A stretch of 64,000 bases of DNA, taken from contig JAACJM010000018.1 in NCBI GenBank assembly GCA_013368315.1, positions 496,001 to 560,000 on the forward strand, in the 5' to 3' direction. Positions 32,903-44,083 of this stretch are shown in pieces (the stretch's first letter is position 1; each line of letters starts with the position of its first letter). The DNA is from Tetrapyrgos nigripes. Lineage: Eukaryota > Basidiomycota > Agaricomycetes > Agaricales > Campanellaceae. The notes beneath the pieces were generated by a model that was not told the origin of the DNA, ran no database searches, and was given only the letters and a program-made list of their open reading frames with translations. The translations under genes were made by a program, and so were the position numbers.

Positions 32903-34533
32903 TTAAGAATCAAAGAACAGTCCTAACTCATTTTGGAAATTGAGAAACTTAATGTGACCAAGATTCTTTGTAAGAAGATCTGCACGATTTTCGTTTCCAG
33001 GAGTAAAGTAGAGTTTGATCTCTTTAGAGTCCTGAATCAGTTCTTGTATATAGTGGTAATGTATATCAATATGTTTCGATCTTGATTCAGTAATAGGATT
33101 TTGACTCATAAAGATCAAGCCTTGATTGTCACCAACAATAGGAACATGATCTAATTTGAAACCAATTTCCTTCAGCAAAGTTTAATCCATAGAGCCTGTT
33201 TCACACATTCACAAAGTGCCATGTACTTGGCTTCAGTGGAGGACAATGCAACAGTTTTTGTTTTCGACTTGACCAGCAAATTGAGCCCTGTGCAAGCTCA
33301 AATATAAAGCCAGTTTGTGAATGATGATTATCTCAATCTTGTGCCCAGTCACTATCACAAAAACCTATAAGACCACTTTGTTTAGATCCATCATAGATGA
33401 GTCTATAATGTTTCATAGAAAGTAAGTATCTAATGATGTACATAGCTTTCTTTAGATGGTCTGGGGAGGGATTTGCTGAATATGACAATCATTTGATAAC
33501 AGCAAAAGCTATATCAGGTCAAGTACCAAGCATAGATAAAGAATTGAGCCAATCACTTGTTGGAACAAAGTTCTAACTTTGGTATCAACATTACCATCAT
33601 GTGCTAAAGGAATATATGATTGTGTGTTTCATATTTTCAGTGCCAAAATGTTTGATGACTTTATCTAAATAGTCTTCTTGATCGAGAGTAAGAATTCTTT
33701 TCTTTCGATCACGTTCTATGCGCATGCCTAAAAATTCCTTTGCATCTCTGAGATCATGAGATTCCCATTTAGCCATGAATTGATTCATCAATCTGCTTAA
33801 CAACTGCAAATCTGAACCCATCCATAATGCATCATCTACGTATATAATGGCTGGCATCTGAATGTAAGTGCTTAAAGCCTAAAGATTGCATATATTTTGT
33901 GCATTCAGTCCACCAGGCTAAGCTTGCTTGTTTCAGACCATAAAGTGCCTTGCGTAACCTCCAAACCTTGCTTCTGTCCTGATCAACAAAACCATCAGGC
34001 TGTGTCATATAGATTTCTTCATCAAGAAGTCCATAGAGAAAAGCACTTTTGACATCTAGTGCCTTAATCTCCATGGCAAGTAACAGTCTAACTGTCTCAA
34101 AGCAGACTACTGGACTGAATACATTGTTATAATCAGTTCCTTCTGTCTGGGAAAAACCCTTTGCAACAAGTCATGCACGTTTTGTTTTGTTTTATTTTAT
34201 ATTGAATACCCAATGACATTTGACTGGTTTACGACCTTTGGGAAGATCTACCAATTTAAAGACAACTCATTTTTTCAATTGATTAATCTCATACTGACAA
34301 CCTTTGTTCCATTGCTTCTTAAGATCCTTTGGAGCATTCCTGAAATCATCTGTTGATGTCCAGTGCTGCACAAAAGTCTTATTATCCCAATAGTCCATCA
34401 GATCTTTCTTTATTCTATTTGTATCTTTATGTTTTGTATGTTTTGGATATAAAAAATGTTCTGGATATTTTAAAAGAGCTTTTGGATCTGGATCTCTATT
34501 GGTATCATGTGTCAAGTCCATGTGGATACCCAA
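32903..34533 (-). pseudogene. Copia reverse transcriptase and RNase H remnant
   Basis: On the minus strand the RT region reads MEIKALDVKSAFLYGLLDEE, ALYGLKQASLAWW and IIYVDDALWMGS (catalytic YVDD), followed by an RNase H part with MLKEIGFKLDHVPIVGDNQG and SKHIDIHYHYIQELI ending LGLFFDS. The domain is cut by stops and frame changes around 33180, 33600, 33860, 34080 and 34200, so no full-length protein can be made. Confidence 0.8.
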
Positions 34534-35094
34534 TGCTAGGAAACATCAAGGACCCGGATGGAAGTCTTGAGTGGATTGGATGGAGATTCTGAGTGGATCC
34601 AGATAGGAAAGAGCTTATAAAGATAAATAGGGATTTCAGTCGGAAAGACTGGGAAGCTCTAGGGAACCATTGAGGAAGGATAGGAGACCAGCTTTGTCGA
34701 TTTTGCACTTAAGCTATCTACTACAAACTTGCTAGCTTAAGTACTACTTCGGAAAATATCGGAATGAAGAGGAGTAAGATAGGGATGGTTCGGAAATGAA
34801 GGAAAAGCACATGGTGCTATTGGAGATGGATGGAGTACTGCGGAATGAAGTGGAAACAAAGTGGAACGATGTGGAAACAAAGTGGAGTAGGTTTGGAGAT
34901 TAGATACGAGTTGTCTGGTAGTTATCTGAAATGAATCACGGGTTCCCGTTGTGGAGATTAATAGTGGAGCTCGGATATGAAATCGGAAATGAATGTGTGA
35001 ATAAGGAAAAGGGAAAAGATCGGAAAGCGATAGACTGTACCGGAAAGCCATAGGAAAGTACAGGAAAGTGCATAGATCTTACATCATGGTGATA
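34529..35094. mobile_element. Secondary insertion inside the copia element (candidate solo LTR)
   Basis: The 6-mer TGGATA occurs directly at 34523-34528 and again at 35095-35100, and the copia frame resumes on both sides. The 566 bp between have no resemblance to a copia protein and contain no long frame. The length and the short direct repeat fit a solo LTR, but the ends are not a clean TG...CA. Confidence 0.35.
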
Positions 35095-35199
35095 TGGATA
35101 TTCATCCAAAAAGGCAATAGGAGTATTGTGAATAAAAAGAGGTGTTGCAGAGGAACTTCCTTGCTTTTTATTTACAAATGCCTGTGATAAGAGATAATT

Positions 35200-37114
35200 T
35201 CATAACCATACTCCCCCTTCTTGTACATGTTGTTTTAAAACATCTTGTTCAAGAAACTCCACAATTTCTCCACTAGGTCCTGCTTCTGTTTCAGATTGAT
35301 CTTCATTGTCACTCTCTTCTCTGACTTGAGAAGTAGATGGAGCTGGATCTGTTACAGTTTGTGAACGAGTAGCACGAGATTGAGAATGAGTCACTCTAGT
35401 CCATCCACCATGTGGTATATCTCTACTATGTTGCATGTTCGGATCTGTAATTCTCCAATTTGGTCTAGATTGACAATCTGAAGATCTAGTTTGATCTGAA
35501 TTAGGTTCTCTATTTTTAAATCTACCAGTAGTTAAGTCAACGTTACGTGGATTAACTGGTTGAGGACCTTGTACAGGTACAGGATCAGCAGGTACTTGAG
35601 CAGGTGGTTCTGGTGCAGGTGGTGGAGTTGGTTCACAAGATTGTATAGATTCTGTTTCAGAGTCATTTGGATCAGAAGGTTGGTGTGCACCAGAATTATG
35701 GTCATTGGAACTATCATCCGAACCATTTCCATCATCAATATTTTGATGATCACCATTACCTCCATCAGGTGGTGGACCTTGATCATCAAAAAGATCTTGG
35801 AACAGGTCATCTAAATCGAGGGGTACTACAGGTTCAGGCAGGAGATTATTTGTACCCTGTTTGTGCAAACTGTGCATAAGTTCAGAAGGTTGGGCAGGTT
35901 TGGTGGATTTGTCGCTTTCTTCTGTTTCAGATGATAAGACTTGTGGAAACCATTTCTCTATGAAGAGTGCTTGTGGACTAACAAAGAGTGAATTGTCACG
36001 TTGCATGAACAACCAGGCTTTAGAACCTTTTTCGTAACCAACAAAGATCATCAACTCTGATTTGGGGGAGAGTTTATTTACTCTTTTCTTTTCTGGAATG
36101 AATACATATGCAGCGCATCCACAAGAATGGAAATATGATACATCTGGTTTCTTTGAGTACCACAATTCAAAAGAAGTCTTCCATTTGAGTTGTTTTAATG
36201 GTGTGCGACATGCTACAAAAGTAGCAGTAGCAAGAGAAAATTCCCACCAAGAAGGAGGTTCATTTGCATGGTGTTGCATGGATTCTGACTTCTCATTGAG
36301 TGTTCTAATTATTCTCTCAGCACAACCATTCTGTTGATGTATGTATGGAGCTGATTTTGTCGTCTAATACCTTTTTCAGCAAGAAAGTTGTCAAAATCTT
36401 CATTCATGAATTCTGTCCCTAAATCTTATCATAACGTCTTCAGTTTTTTGCCAGTAGACTGTTCTGCCCAGGCAAGATACATCTTAAAAGACTTAAAGAC
36501 ACCAGACTTCCTAACTAATAGGAAGGTAACAGGGAAAGAACTAAAATCATCTAGAAAGACGACAAAATACTCGTACTTGTGATATAATATAGATGGTTGT
36601 TGTTTCACATCTGTATGCACAAGTTCTAATACTTCAGTAGCTTGTTTTTCTGATAAGGGATAAGATTTTGATGGAGTCTTGCCTAAGGCACAGCCTTGAC
36701 ATACACTACGTGGTTTTGGTACTTTAAATGGTTTTAAGCCTTTAGTATTTTCAATGATATGACTTTCCACTTCCTTTCCAGAATGTTCATAGCAGTTATG
36801 CACAATGTCATAATCTGATGACTCAGTAGAAGACGAACCTGAAACAGCTTTCCATTTCTTAGAAGAAGACGATGCTTTGGTATGATGAACAATAGATGTA
36901 GGTAAAGGTAAAGTGCGAATAAAGTTGGGATTTAACTATATATCATGAAGTTGAGTGTTTAGGGTAACACCATCAGTGCGCATAATAAATTGAGCAGGAG
37001 TAGGCCAGTAACCTCTTTCATTCAAGGAAGGAGGCTTTGAAGGGACGGCTGTGGAATCCATTTATGATTGTGCATATCAGAGAAAGCTTTATTCATGATA
37101 TAACAGCAATAATA
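35200..37114 (-). pseudogene. Copia integrase remnant
   Basis: The zinc-type GAG-pre-integrase part (HNCYEHSGKE, then SVCQGCALGKTPS) and the start of the DDE core (LELVHTDVKQQPS) lie at 36429-36803. After a stop and a frame change the core goes on toward NEDFDNFLAEKGIRR. A long open frame (35200-36279) holds the integrase end ANEPPSWWEFSLATATFVAC, HSCGCAAYVFIPEK and an acidic, low-complexity linker toward RT. No protease with an intact DSG was found upstream. Confidence 0.75.
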
Positions 37115-37119
37115 CTCAA

Positions 37120-37530
37120 TGTCAAGAACGCTGTCACTTAGCAATTAACCACCCAAGCCACACAATGAACAAGATAGATTGACAAGATATAAGAGGTGAG
37201 AGAGATATAAAGAGATAATGAAGACGAGAGAGAAACGAGTAGCTGACTATGCTCGACACTGCACTGTACTAGGAGCGGAGTGGAGACGAAGTGAACAGAC
37301 TAAAGAACTAACTACAAGCCCGTTGGTATATATGTGAAAGAAGTGAATAGAGAGTAAGTGAATAAGTGAGAATGTCCATGGAGATAGGAATCGGAGGAGA
37401 TAAATGATGTACATGTCAGATCAAGAGATGGTAACTGTAGACAAGGAAAATGATGATGAGAGTATGAAAGAAATGAATAGTAGTCCATGGAGTTAAGAAA
37501 ATAAATAGGGAAGAGCGGTGATTCGTGACA
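37120..37530 (-). repeat. Gypsy 3' LTR
   Basis: Paired with 44084-44494. The inner side carries CTACCCCCTTCTTAT, complement of a polypurine tract. Confidence 0.9.
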
Positions 37531-38244
37531 CTACCCCCTTCTTATGACGAGCTTACCCCAGAGCTCGTTCGCCAATTAACGTAATACCTCCTCCAACTGT
37601 TGCAGAGTTTTCGTGTTAACTCTGATTCTTCTGGCCATGTTTCGGGCCCCTGCTCTGTGACCTCTCCCCATCCGGTCGGGTTGGTCACTGACCCCCAGAC
37701 CGATGGATCAGACTGCCAGTCTGGTTGGGTCCATCCATCATCGTCATCCTGTTGAACAACGTGTGCCCCCCATATAGTTGTGTCCCCCCATCCGATGTTT
37801 CCCCTGTGTTCCGCTCGGAGAGACGTCCGTTGAGCTACACATCTAGCCCTATGTCCCTGTCCTAATCTGCATCGGGTTCCTCCATCTTCCCCTCCCCATG
37901 TACACTGTTTGACCCCATTATGTTCTCCTGGGTGTCCTATCTGGAGTCAACATCGTCGTCCGGAGCGTTGTCCGTACATGCAACGGCGTCCGTTGGATCG
38001 TTGCCACCACTCAGGTTGCCATGATTCTGCAGTGGTCATTGTCTGGGTGTTGGTTGTGAGGGCGGTGGTGGTAGTGGTGGACATGTGGTCTATGATATCA
38101 GAGGTTTTTAGGAAGTGGTAGGGCCGTTGGATGTAATGTGGAGTGTGGTTGTGCTTTTTGATTCTCTGCTCGAAGGTGGCTTTTTAAAGTGTTTTCTGAA
38201 TGGGTGGGGGCCTGACCCCATTAACATTTGACAGTAAACGCCGT

Positions 38245-39432
38245 CTACTTGTGTCGGTACGCCTGTGGGTGTTCCTGATGAAATTTCTCAACCATGTCTA
38301 TTACGTTTGACAGGTTGGATGTGGGAACCCAAGAATTCTCAGAGTCAGGGTAATCTAACCATTTGATCAGGTATTGAGTCCCCTTTCTATTCCTGGTGGG
38401 TTTTGAGTCGAGTATCTTTTCCACATCATAGTCTTCATCTGCATCCAGTAATTCCGCAGGTGGTTCAGGGTAATTAGGTCCATGTGCGTCAGTCTCAACG
38501 TATGGTGACAGTAGCGATGCATGAAAGACGGGGTGTATTCGCCAGGTCTTTGGTAATTTTAACTTGTAGTTGACCTGGCTGATTACTTCAATGACTTCGA
38601 ATGGCCCATGATGACAATCAGACAACTTAGCTTTTGGTTTTGTCATTTTTAGATTTTTCCTGTCAAGTAGTACTCTATCCCCAACTTTGTACCCTTTCCA
38701 TGGTATAGAGTGGTTTCCGTGCTGATTCTTCATGGTCTCTGCCGCTGAAGATAGACTGGCTTTAAGCTCTTCTCTGAGTTGGTTGAGGTTTTCGAGTCGT
38801 TGTTCGACTGTTGGTAAGTGGGATGTCGGGTTGAACGCTGGGAAGAACCACGGTTGATATCCATGTAAGAGTTTGAACGGCAATTTTCCGGTTGCTGAGT
38901 GAATTCTAGTGTTATGGCTAAACTCTGCATATGGTATGTAATCCACCCAGTCTTCCTGTCGGTAATTGCAGAAGATCCGTAAGAACTGCTCTAGTGCTTG
39001 ATTGTATCGTTCCGATTCTCCATCGGTCTGTGGGTGATAAGCTGTGCTCAGGGCTGATTTTACTCCGAGTTTTTTGTGGACTGCGGCCATCACTTTGCTA
39101 GTGAACTGTGGTCCTTGGTCGGAAATCATTTTATCCCACAGTCCATATCGCCGCCATGTGTGATCAAGCAGGAGATTGACCATACTGTCACTATCAATTG
39201 TCTTTGTGCACGGTGATATAATGACAGTTTTTGTTGACCTGTCAACGACAACATGTACTGCATTGAATCCTTTGCATTCGGGGAGATCCGTAAGAAAGTC
39301 CGTTGTGATAGTGCCGAAGGGTCGTTCTGGACTTTCAGTGGGTACCAAGGGAACTTGGGTCAGGTTATTATTTGGTTTCATCAGTTGACATTTGGCGCAG
39401 CCGTTTACGTAGTCTCTGACAAATACTGACAT
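38245..39432 (-). CDS. Chromovirus integrase with C-terminal chromodomain
   Basis: The open frame of 395 codons begins inside the integrase after the zinc-finger portion (VNGCAKCQLMK). The DDE core is visible: TITTDFLTDLP (first Asp), MISDQGPQFTS (second Asp) and the HPQTDGESERYNQALEQFL segment with the Glu. The C-terminal GPFEVIEVISQVNYKLKLP and HPVFHASLL motifs follow, and the protein ends in a chromodomain: YDVEKILDSKPTRNRKGTQY then LIKWLDYPDSENSWVPTSNL. Chromodomains steer integration to modified histones. This is the best-preserved part of the element; in life it would be processed from a Pol polyprotein. Confidence 0.85.
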   Translation of the reverse strand: MSVFVRDYVNGCAKCQLMKPNNNLTQVPLVPTESPERPFGTITTDFLTDLPECKGFNAVHVVVDRSTKTVIISPCTKTIDSDSMVNLLLDHTWRRYGLWDKMISDQGPQFTSKVMAAVHKKLGVKSALSTAYHPQTDGESERYNQALEQFLRIFCNYRQEDWVDYIPYAEFSHNTRIHSATGKLPFKLLHGYQPWFFPAFNPTSHLPTVEQRLENLNQLREELKASLSSAAETMKNQHGNHSIPWKGYKVGDRVLLDRKNLKMTKPKAKLSDCHHGPFEVIEVISQVNYKLKLPKTWRIHPVFHASLLSPYVETDAHGPNYPEPPAELLDADEDYDVEKILDSKPTRNRKGTQYLIKWLDYPDSENSWVPTSNLSNVIDMVEKFHQEHPQAYRHK

Positions 39433-39436
39433 ACCT

Positions 39437-41332
39437 GGCCACCAGAATTCTCTGCTGACTAGTTCATAGGTCTTGTATCTCCCAGGGTGTCCCGCTGCCA
39501 GAGAGTCGTGGTGTAACTTTATGATGTCTCGTCGGAGATTGTTGTCGGCTGGGACATAGATTTTTCCACGGAATAGTATAATCCTGTCCTCGTAGTTCCA
39601 TTCCTGTAGATTTTTTACCAGAGACCATGGTCCGTTTCATAGGATGACGTCGAGGGCACTCACTACTTCAAGGTCCCTTTTGGGGGACTCTTTGATTCTT
39701 CGTTGTAGTTTTGTGTCTCCTATGGCAGTTACAGCCCCCTGTCTGGTTGCTCGGATATGGAAGAACTTAGGGTCAAGCAAAACCCTGTTTGCATTGTCGT
39801 TTTCTATCCCAATTCGGTGGTCTGGTTGTCTGGACAATGGATCAGCTTTGTTAAGGCTTCCCGGTTTATGGAGCAGGGAGAACTCAAATCTAGTAAGGAA
39901 CAGCGCCCATCATGCTTGTCGTCGGCTAAGTTCTGAGCCGTCTGGAAGTATGTCAGGTTGTGATGATCAGTCAAGATCTTGATGGAGTGTGGGGCTCCTT
40001 CTAGGTAATGTCGCCACGCTTCCAGTGCCCATATAATCGCAAGTAACTCTTTGTCATGGATGTCGTAGTTTCGTTCCGTCTCGGAGATATAGGCTACTGG
40101 ATGCCATCAATTGTCGTCTCCGGTTTGCATGAGTATTCCCCCTGTTGCATATTCCAATGCGTCAACTTCTACTCGATATGGTTTGGTATAATCGTGGAAG
40201 TGAAAGCCGCTTTGAGGGTTCGGAAGGCTTTCTCTGCTGGTTATCCTTCTTGGTTAGGTTGAACAGTGGTTGTGCGATTTTTGAAAAGTCTTTGATGAAT
40301 CGTCTGTAAAAGTTTCTGAATCCCAGGAATGCTTGTACTTCCTTCACTGTTTTTGGTGTTGGCCAATCGATTACTCCTGCTACCTTGGCAGGGTCCATTG
40401 CTAAGGTGTCATGGGAGACGATAAGACCTAAGAAGTCGACCTTATCAGTTTCGAAAGTGCATTTTTCCGGCTTCGCATATAAATCATTGTCCTGTAAGCG
40501 TTGTAACACCCTTCGTACGAGTTTACGGTGTTCTGATAAATCATGGGTGAATATGAGGATGTCATCCATATAAATAATGACCTTCCCTTGATCAATGAGA
40601 TCCTTAAAGATTGTATTCATCATTGCTTGGAAGGTTGCGGGTGAGTTCATAAGTCCAAAGAACATGACTGTTGGTTCAAAAAGTCCTCAATTGGTCTTGA
40701 AGGCGGCTTTCCATTCGTCCCCTTCCTTGATCCGGACGTTGTTATATCCCCATCGGAGGTCGATTTTGGAGAATACATGCGCGTTTTTGAGTTTGTCAAT
40801 CAATTCTGGGATAAGTGGTAAGGGATACGCGTTCTTTATGGTGCCCTTGTTCAGCTCTCTGTAGTCCTGTACAGGTCGTAGTTTTCCATCCTTTTTCTTG
40901 ACGAAGAAGAAAGGACTTGCCATGGGTGACTTCGATGGTTTAATGTATCCTTTTTTAAGATTTTCATCTAGGAAAGAGTCTAACTCGGTTTGTTCGTTGG
41001 GTGATAGAGGGTATGTTTTTGCATGTTTGCGGTTGAAAGTCTTCTTGCAGTTCGATTGCGTGGTCCCAACTGCTTTGTTGGGGTAGACGTTCTGAGGTTT
41101 CTTTATCGAATATCGACAAGTAATTGTGATATTGTTTGGGGATTCGTTCTTCCAGTGATGTCGGTTGGTCTGTTGTTGGTTTGTTTTCAGCGATTTGTTG
41201 TGCTTTTGTAAAAGCTGCTCAAATACTCAGCTTGGTTCCTAGAATGATATCGTGTTTACCGATGTCCGTAATATAAAATTCGGAAGTTTCCTCGTGATAC
41301 GATTTTCGATCCTGTGTATAGATCCGTAACTT
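39437..41332 (-). pseudogene. Chromovirus reverse transcriptase and RNase H, broken
   Basis: RT motifs occur in one frame: [37 protein letters not shown], then after a TGA at 40687-40689 MFFGLMNSPATFQAMM, VIIYMDDILIFT (catalytic YMDD), FLGLIVSHDTLAMDP and EVQAFLGFRNFYRRFI. The RNase H portion ([11 protein letters not shown] region near 39960) and the linker into integrase have further frame changes near 40160, 39900 and 39640. The upstream link from protease ([14 protein letters not shown] segment near 41100) is also shifted. It cannot yield an intact Pol. Confidence 0.8.
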
Positions 41333-41698
41333 TTAGATGGTGTAGTGTGTCACCCATCCCATAACGTTTTCGGATCCATCAACATTTTGTACTGGGAAGG
41401 GTTCTTCTATGGGGATTTGATTCAGATGATGTTTTTGAGCGAAAGTGTTGTTGATAATAACTCCTTCTGCTCCGCTGTCCAGTAAAGCGATTGCGTCGAT
41501 TTTTTGTCCAGTTATTTTACCGATTAATTCTGTTTCTAGTTCTATCGAGGAAATCTGTCGATTCCGAGTGATTGCTGTGATTCTTAGCTTAGATGGGAAT
41601 TGTGGCTTACAAAAGGGTATAAGGCTCGTGTATTGCCTATTTTTTACTGGTATATATGTCCACATTCCTCCTGACGACGTGACAGGGGAGGTATTCAA
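41333..41698 (-). CDS. Chromovirus aspartic protease
   Basis: A frame of 121 codons with the retroviral-type protease core IDAIALLDSGAEGVIINN (catalytic Asp-Ser-Gly) followed by MGWVTHYTI. It overlaps the end of Gag by a few bases in another frame, a usual arrangement for frameshifted Gag-Pol expression. Confidence 0.75.
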   Translation of the reverse strand: MNTSPVTSSGGMWTYIPVKNRQYTSLIPFCKPQFPSKLRITAITRNRQISSIELETELIGKITGQKIDAIALLDSGAEGVIINNTFAQKHHLNQIPIEEPFPVQNVDGSENVMGWVTHYTI

Positions 41699-42861
41699 AA
41701 ATCCGATTCTGTTATGAGGTCCTTCAAGTAGCCTGTTGCCTTCTCCCTTTCTTCCCCAGATAACGCCCTGACTTTGGCAGTGAATTCTTTGGCAATCTCC
41801 TTCATGGTGGTATTGGTTCCCAAGGGTGAAGGTTCGGTAGTAGTTGCCCTGATTGAAGGTTTCCCGGTCGTGTTGTCTGAATTACTCGTGTTGGATCTAG
41901 GGAACATAGGGCAGTTGAATGTAGTATGTCCTAGACCGCGACAGCCGAAGCATTGTCCCTCTTTCTTCATCTTTTCCCTTTCCTCGTTTGTCAGTTTAGG
42001 TGGGTATTTAACTTTTGGGGATGCACCTGGGTTATTGTTCTGAAAGGCATTTACTTCCATGCTTCTCGTTCGACTACCTCCTGTCTTCTGTGACCCTTTG
42101 GTCTGTCGTTCTCCGTCCCCTCGTTGTTTACTCCATAGAGCCTTCTCGGCCTGCCTTTCTACCCAAATCATATGTTGTTTAACTGCAGCCCTTTGTAGAG
42201 TTTCGAGGTTTCTGGGTTGGGGTTGCAGGTAGGAAATTCGGTCTGCCAATCCTTTCGGGAGTCCTTTTCGATAGTACTTCATTAAACCTTTGTTGTTATA
42301 GCCATTATCTTTCGCGTATAACTCGAATTCGGAATTGTACTTATCAATATTCGCCAATGCTCCTTCCATCCTTATGACCTCTATCTTTGCTTGTGCTTGT
42401 GTCTTTCGGGATGTTGGCTTGAAGTCATGTAGGAATTGTTGTTTTACTTCTTGCAACATCCACTTCTTCTTCTTCTTTGACTCTGGTGACGAGTCTTCGT
42501 CGGTGCTCCAATACTCCTCGTTGCTATCACTGAAATCATCGTCTTCTTCATAGATTTTCGCCATCATATTGTGAGCCCATCGCCCCGCTCTTTCTCCCAT
42601 GAAGAGTGTGAGAAATAGTGCTATTTTCTTGTTTTCTGTGGGGTACACTCCTTCGTTAAGTCGGACGTAGTTGTTGAACTCGGCTAACCAATCCTTCACC
42701 AAGTTTCGTTCTCCTGTAAATTTTTCCGGTTTCAATCCCCTTTCCTTCGCAGTTTTATTTGGGAGCTGGTCATCGTCAGAGAGGGTATCGGCATCAGCAG
42801 GGGGTCTGTTTGTTCCTCCTGCAGCGGCGGTGGCTGAGGCAGGTTCGTTATGTTCAGACAT
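41695..42861 (-). CDS. Chromovirus Gag with CCHC zinc knuckle
   Basis: A 388-residue capsid/nucleocapsid protein. It has an acidic N-terminus (MSEHNEPASATAAAGG), a capsid region with GERNLVKDWLAEFNNYVR and LFLTLFMGERAGRWAHNMM, a basic stretch, and one nucleic-acid-binding knuckle CFGCRGLGHTTFNC (C-x2-C-x4-H-x4-C). The frame is open upstream of 42861 to about 43140, so a longer N-terminus is possible. Confidence 0.85.
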   Translation of the reverse strand: MSEHNEPASATAAAGGTNRPPADADTLSDDDQLPNKTAKERGLKPEKFTGERNLVKDWLAEFNNYVRLNEGVYPTENKKIALFLTLFMGERAGRWAHNMMAKIYEEDDDFSDSNEEYWSTDEDSSPESKKKKKWMLQEVKQQFLHDFKPTSRKTQAQAKIEVIRMEGALANIDKYNSEFELYAKDNGYNNKGLMKYYRKGLPKGLADRISYLQPQPRNLETLQRAAVKQHMIWVERQAEKALWSKQRGDGERQTKGSQKTGGSRTRSMEVNAFQNNNPGASPKVKYPPKLTNEEREKMKKEGQCFGCRGLGHTTFNCPMFPRSNTSNSDNTTGKPSIRATTTEPSPLGTNTTMKEIAKEFTAKVRALSGEEREKATGYLKDLITESDF

Positions 42862-43305
42862 TCCAAGGTTAGAGAGGATGTTCTGAAGATTGATTATTTG
42901 GTGGGGAGGAACGGATATGGGTTCTTGAATTGCACTGGGTGTACTATCGGATGGAGATCTCCTAAGGGGACTTTGTGGTTCGACAGGGGAGAGTGGATGT
43001 TCTGGTTCGGGAGTAGGTTCTGGTACCTCGTGTTGTCCAGATGATTGTATAGGTTCTAGACCGTATCCTAATTCTGTTTGAGTGAGGACTCGATTGTGTA
43101 TAGAGAGTCGGTATGGACACAGATTGTTTTGACAGTTGCCCCACTGGTGGTTAATCGAAACATGGTAGTCTTTCTGTCATTGGGGGTGGTATGCGTGGGG
43201 TCGACAGATACAGGCGAGGGCGATAGGTGAGGAGATACGACTAGGGATTCGGGATGCAGTGTGTGATTGTGATTGGGTTCTAGGATTTCCGCTTCTGGAC
43301 ATACA

Positions 43306-44082
43306 CTAGTGCCACTCTTCAGATTCCGAGAATAGGTGTTTCCACTGGTCGATGGGTAGGTCTTCCCAATGGAATCCTTGTCGATAGTAGTCGTTTATTC
43401 TGGGAAGTTGAGTTTGGTAATACCTCTTGCGCTCTTCTTGACAGTGTTCTAGGATGTTGCTGTCTTTGTAGTTGTCGTGACTGAACCAACAAGGAATAGA
43501 AGCGTTTCCGAGTCGAAAGAAGTAGCAAGTGTCTATGACTGCCACATAACATGGGGATGTGTTTTCAGGGGATATCTTTATTCAGAGGTATTCGAAGATG
43601 GTTACTTCACCTTTGGCCCACGTTCTCTTGTTCAGTCTGACCCAGTGGTTATCGAGTGCGATGGTGTGTTTTTGTACTGTGCTTTTAACTTGTTGTGAGT
43701 AGTCTTTGAAGCTGTCTGAAGCCTCAATCTTATAGCAGTATTCGGGTGGGGGTTGAACTTGTAGGTTGTCGAGAAATGGTTCAAAGTTGAGAGCCAGTGT
43801 GTATGATTGGGATTTCAATTACAGAGTCGGTCGACCACCCTACTTGAATCAGCGAGTCTGGTTTTATGTCTCGAAACTGTGTAGACGAAAGATGACCTCG
43901 TGCAACAACTCCTTGAGATTGTTCACACCTGCCAACCTGTGAGGCTCCTCACACAGGGTAGTGTTGATGGGCTTGGGGGCACTGTAGGGGAAGGATAGGG
44001 AATAGGAAAGTCCGGTAATACGGAAGAGTTTGTAGTGGTTGCGGGTTCTGTTTGTGAGGTGGGTGTAAGAGAGTCTGTTCAA
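43306..44082 (-). pseudogene. Upstream ORF of the chromovirus, interrupted by a TGA
   Basis: Between the 5' LTR and Gag the minus strand reads an additional coding frame: QSYTLALNFEPFLDNLQ and KHTIALDNHWVRLNKRTW up to a TGA at 43582-43584, then in the same frame VAVIDTCYFFRLGNASIPCW and YYRQGFHWEDLPIDQWKHLF. There are more stops near 43820 and 43860. The continuous similarity of composition across the TGA argues for one former ORF. Function unknown. Confidence 0.55.
44072..44081 (-). promoter_or_regulatory. Chromovirus primer-binding site, self-priming type
   Basis: On the coding strand TGAACAGACT begins two bases after the 5' LTR. It is complementary to AGTCTGTTCA in the LTR (44256-44265 region), which lies 31 nt after the start of a TATATA motif and is therefore the predicted transcript 5' end. 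This is the arrangement known for Tf1. Confidence 0.6.
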
Positions 44083-44083
44083 G

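Noticed and set aside
35532..35879. Frames over the acidic linker of the copia integrase on both strands
   Set aside because: Low-complexity GAT/CAT repeats give open frames on both strands; only the minus-strand integrase frame has domain support.
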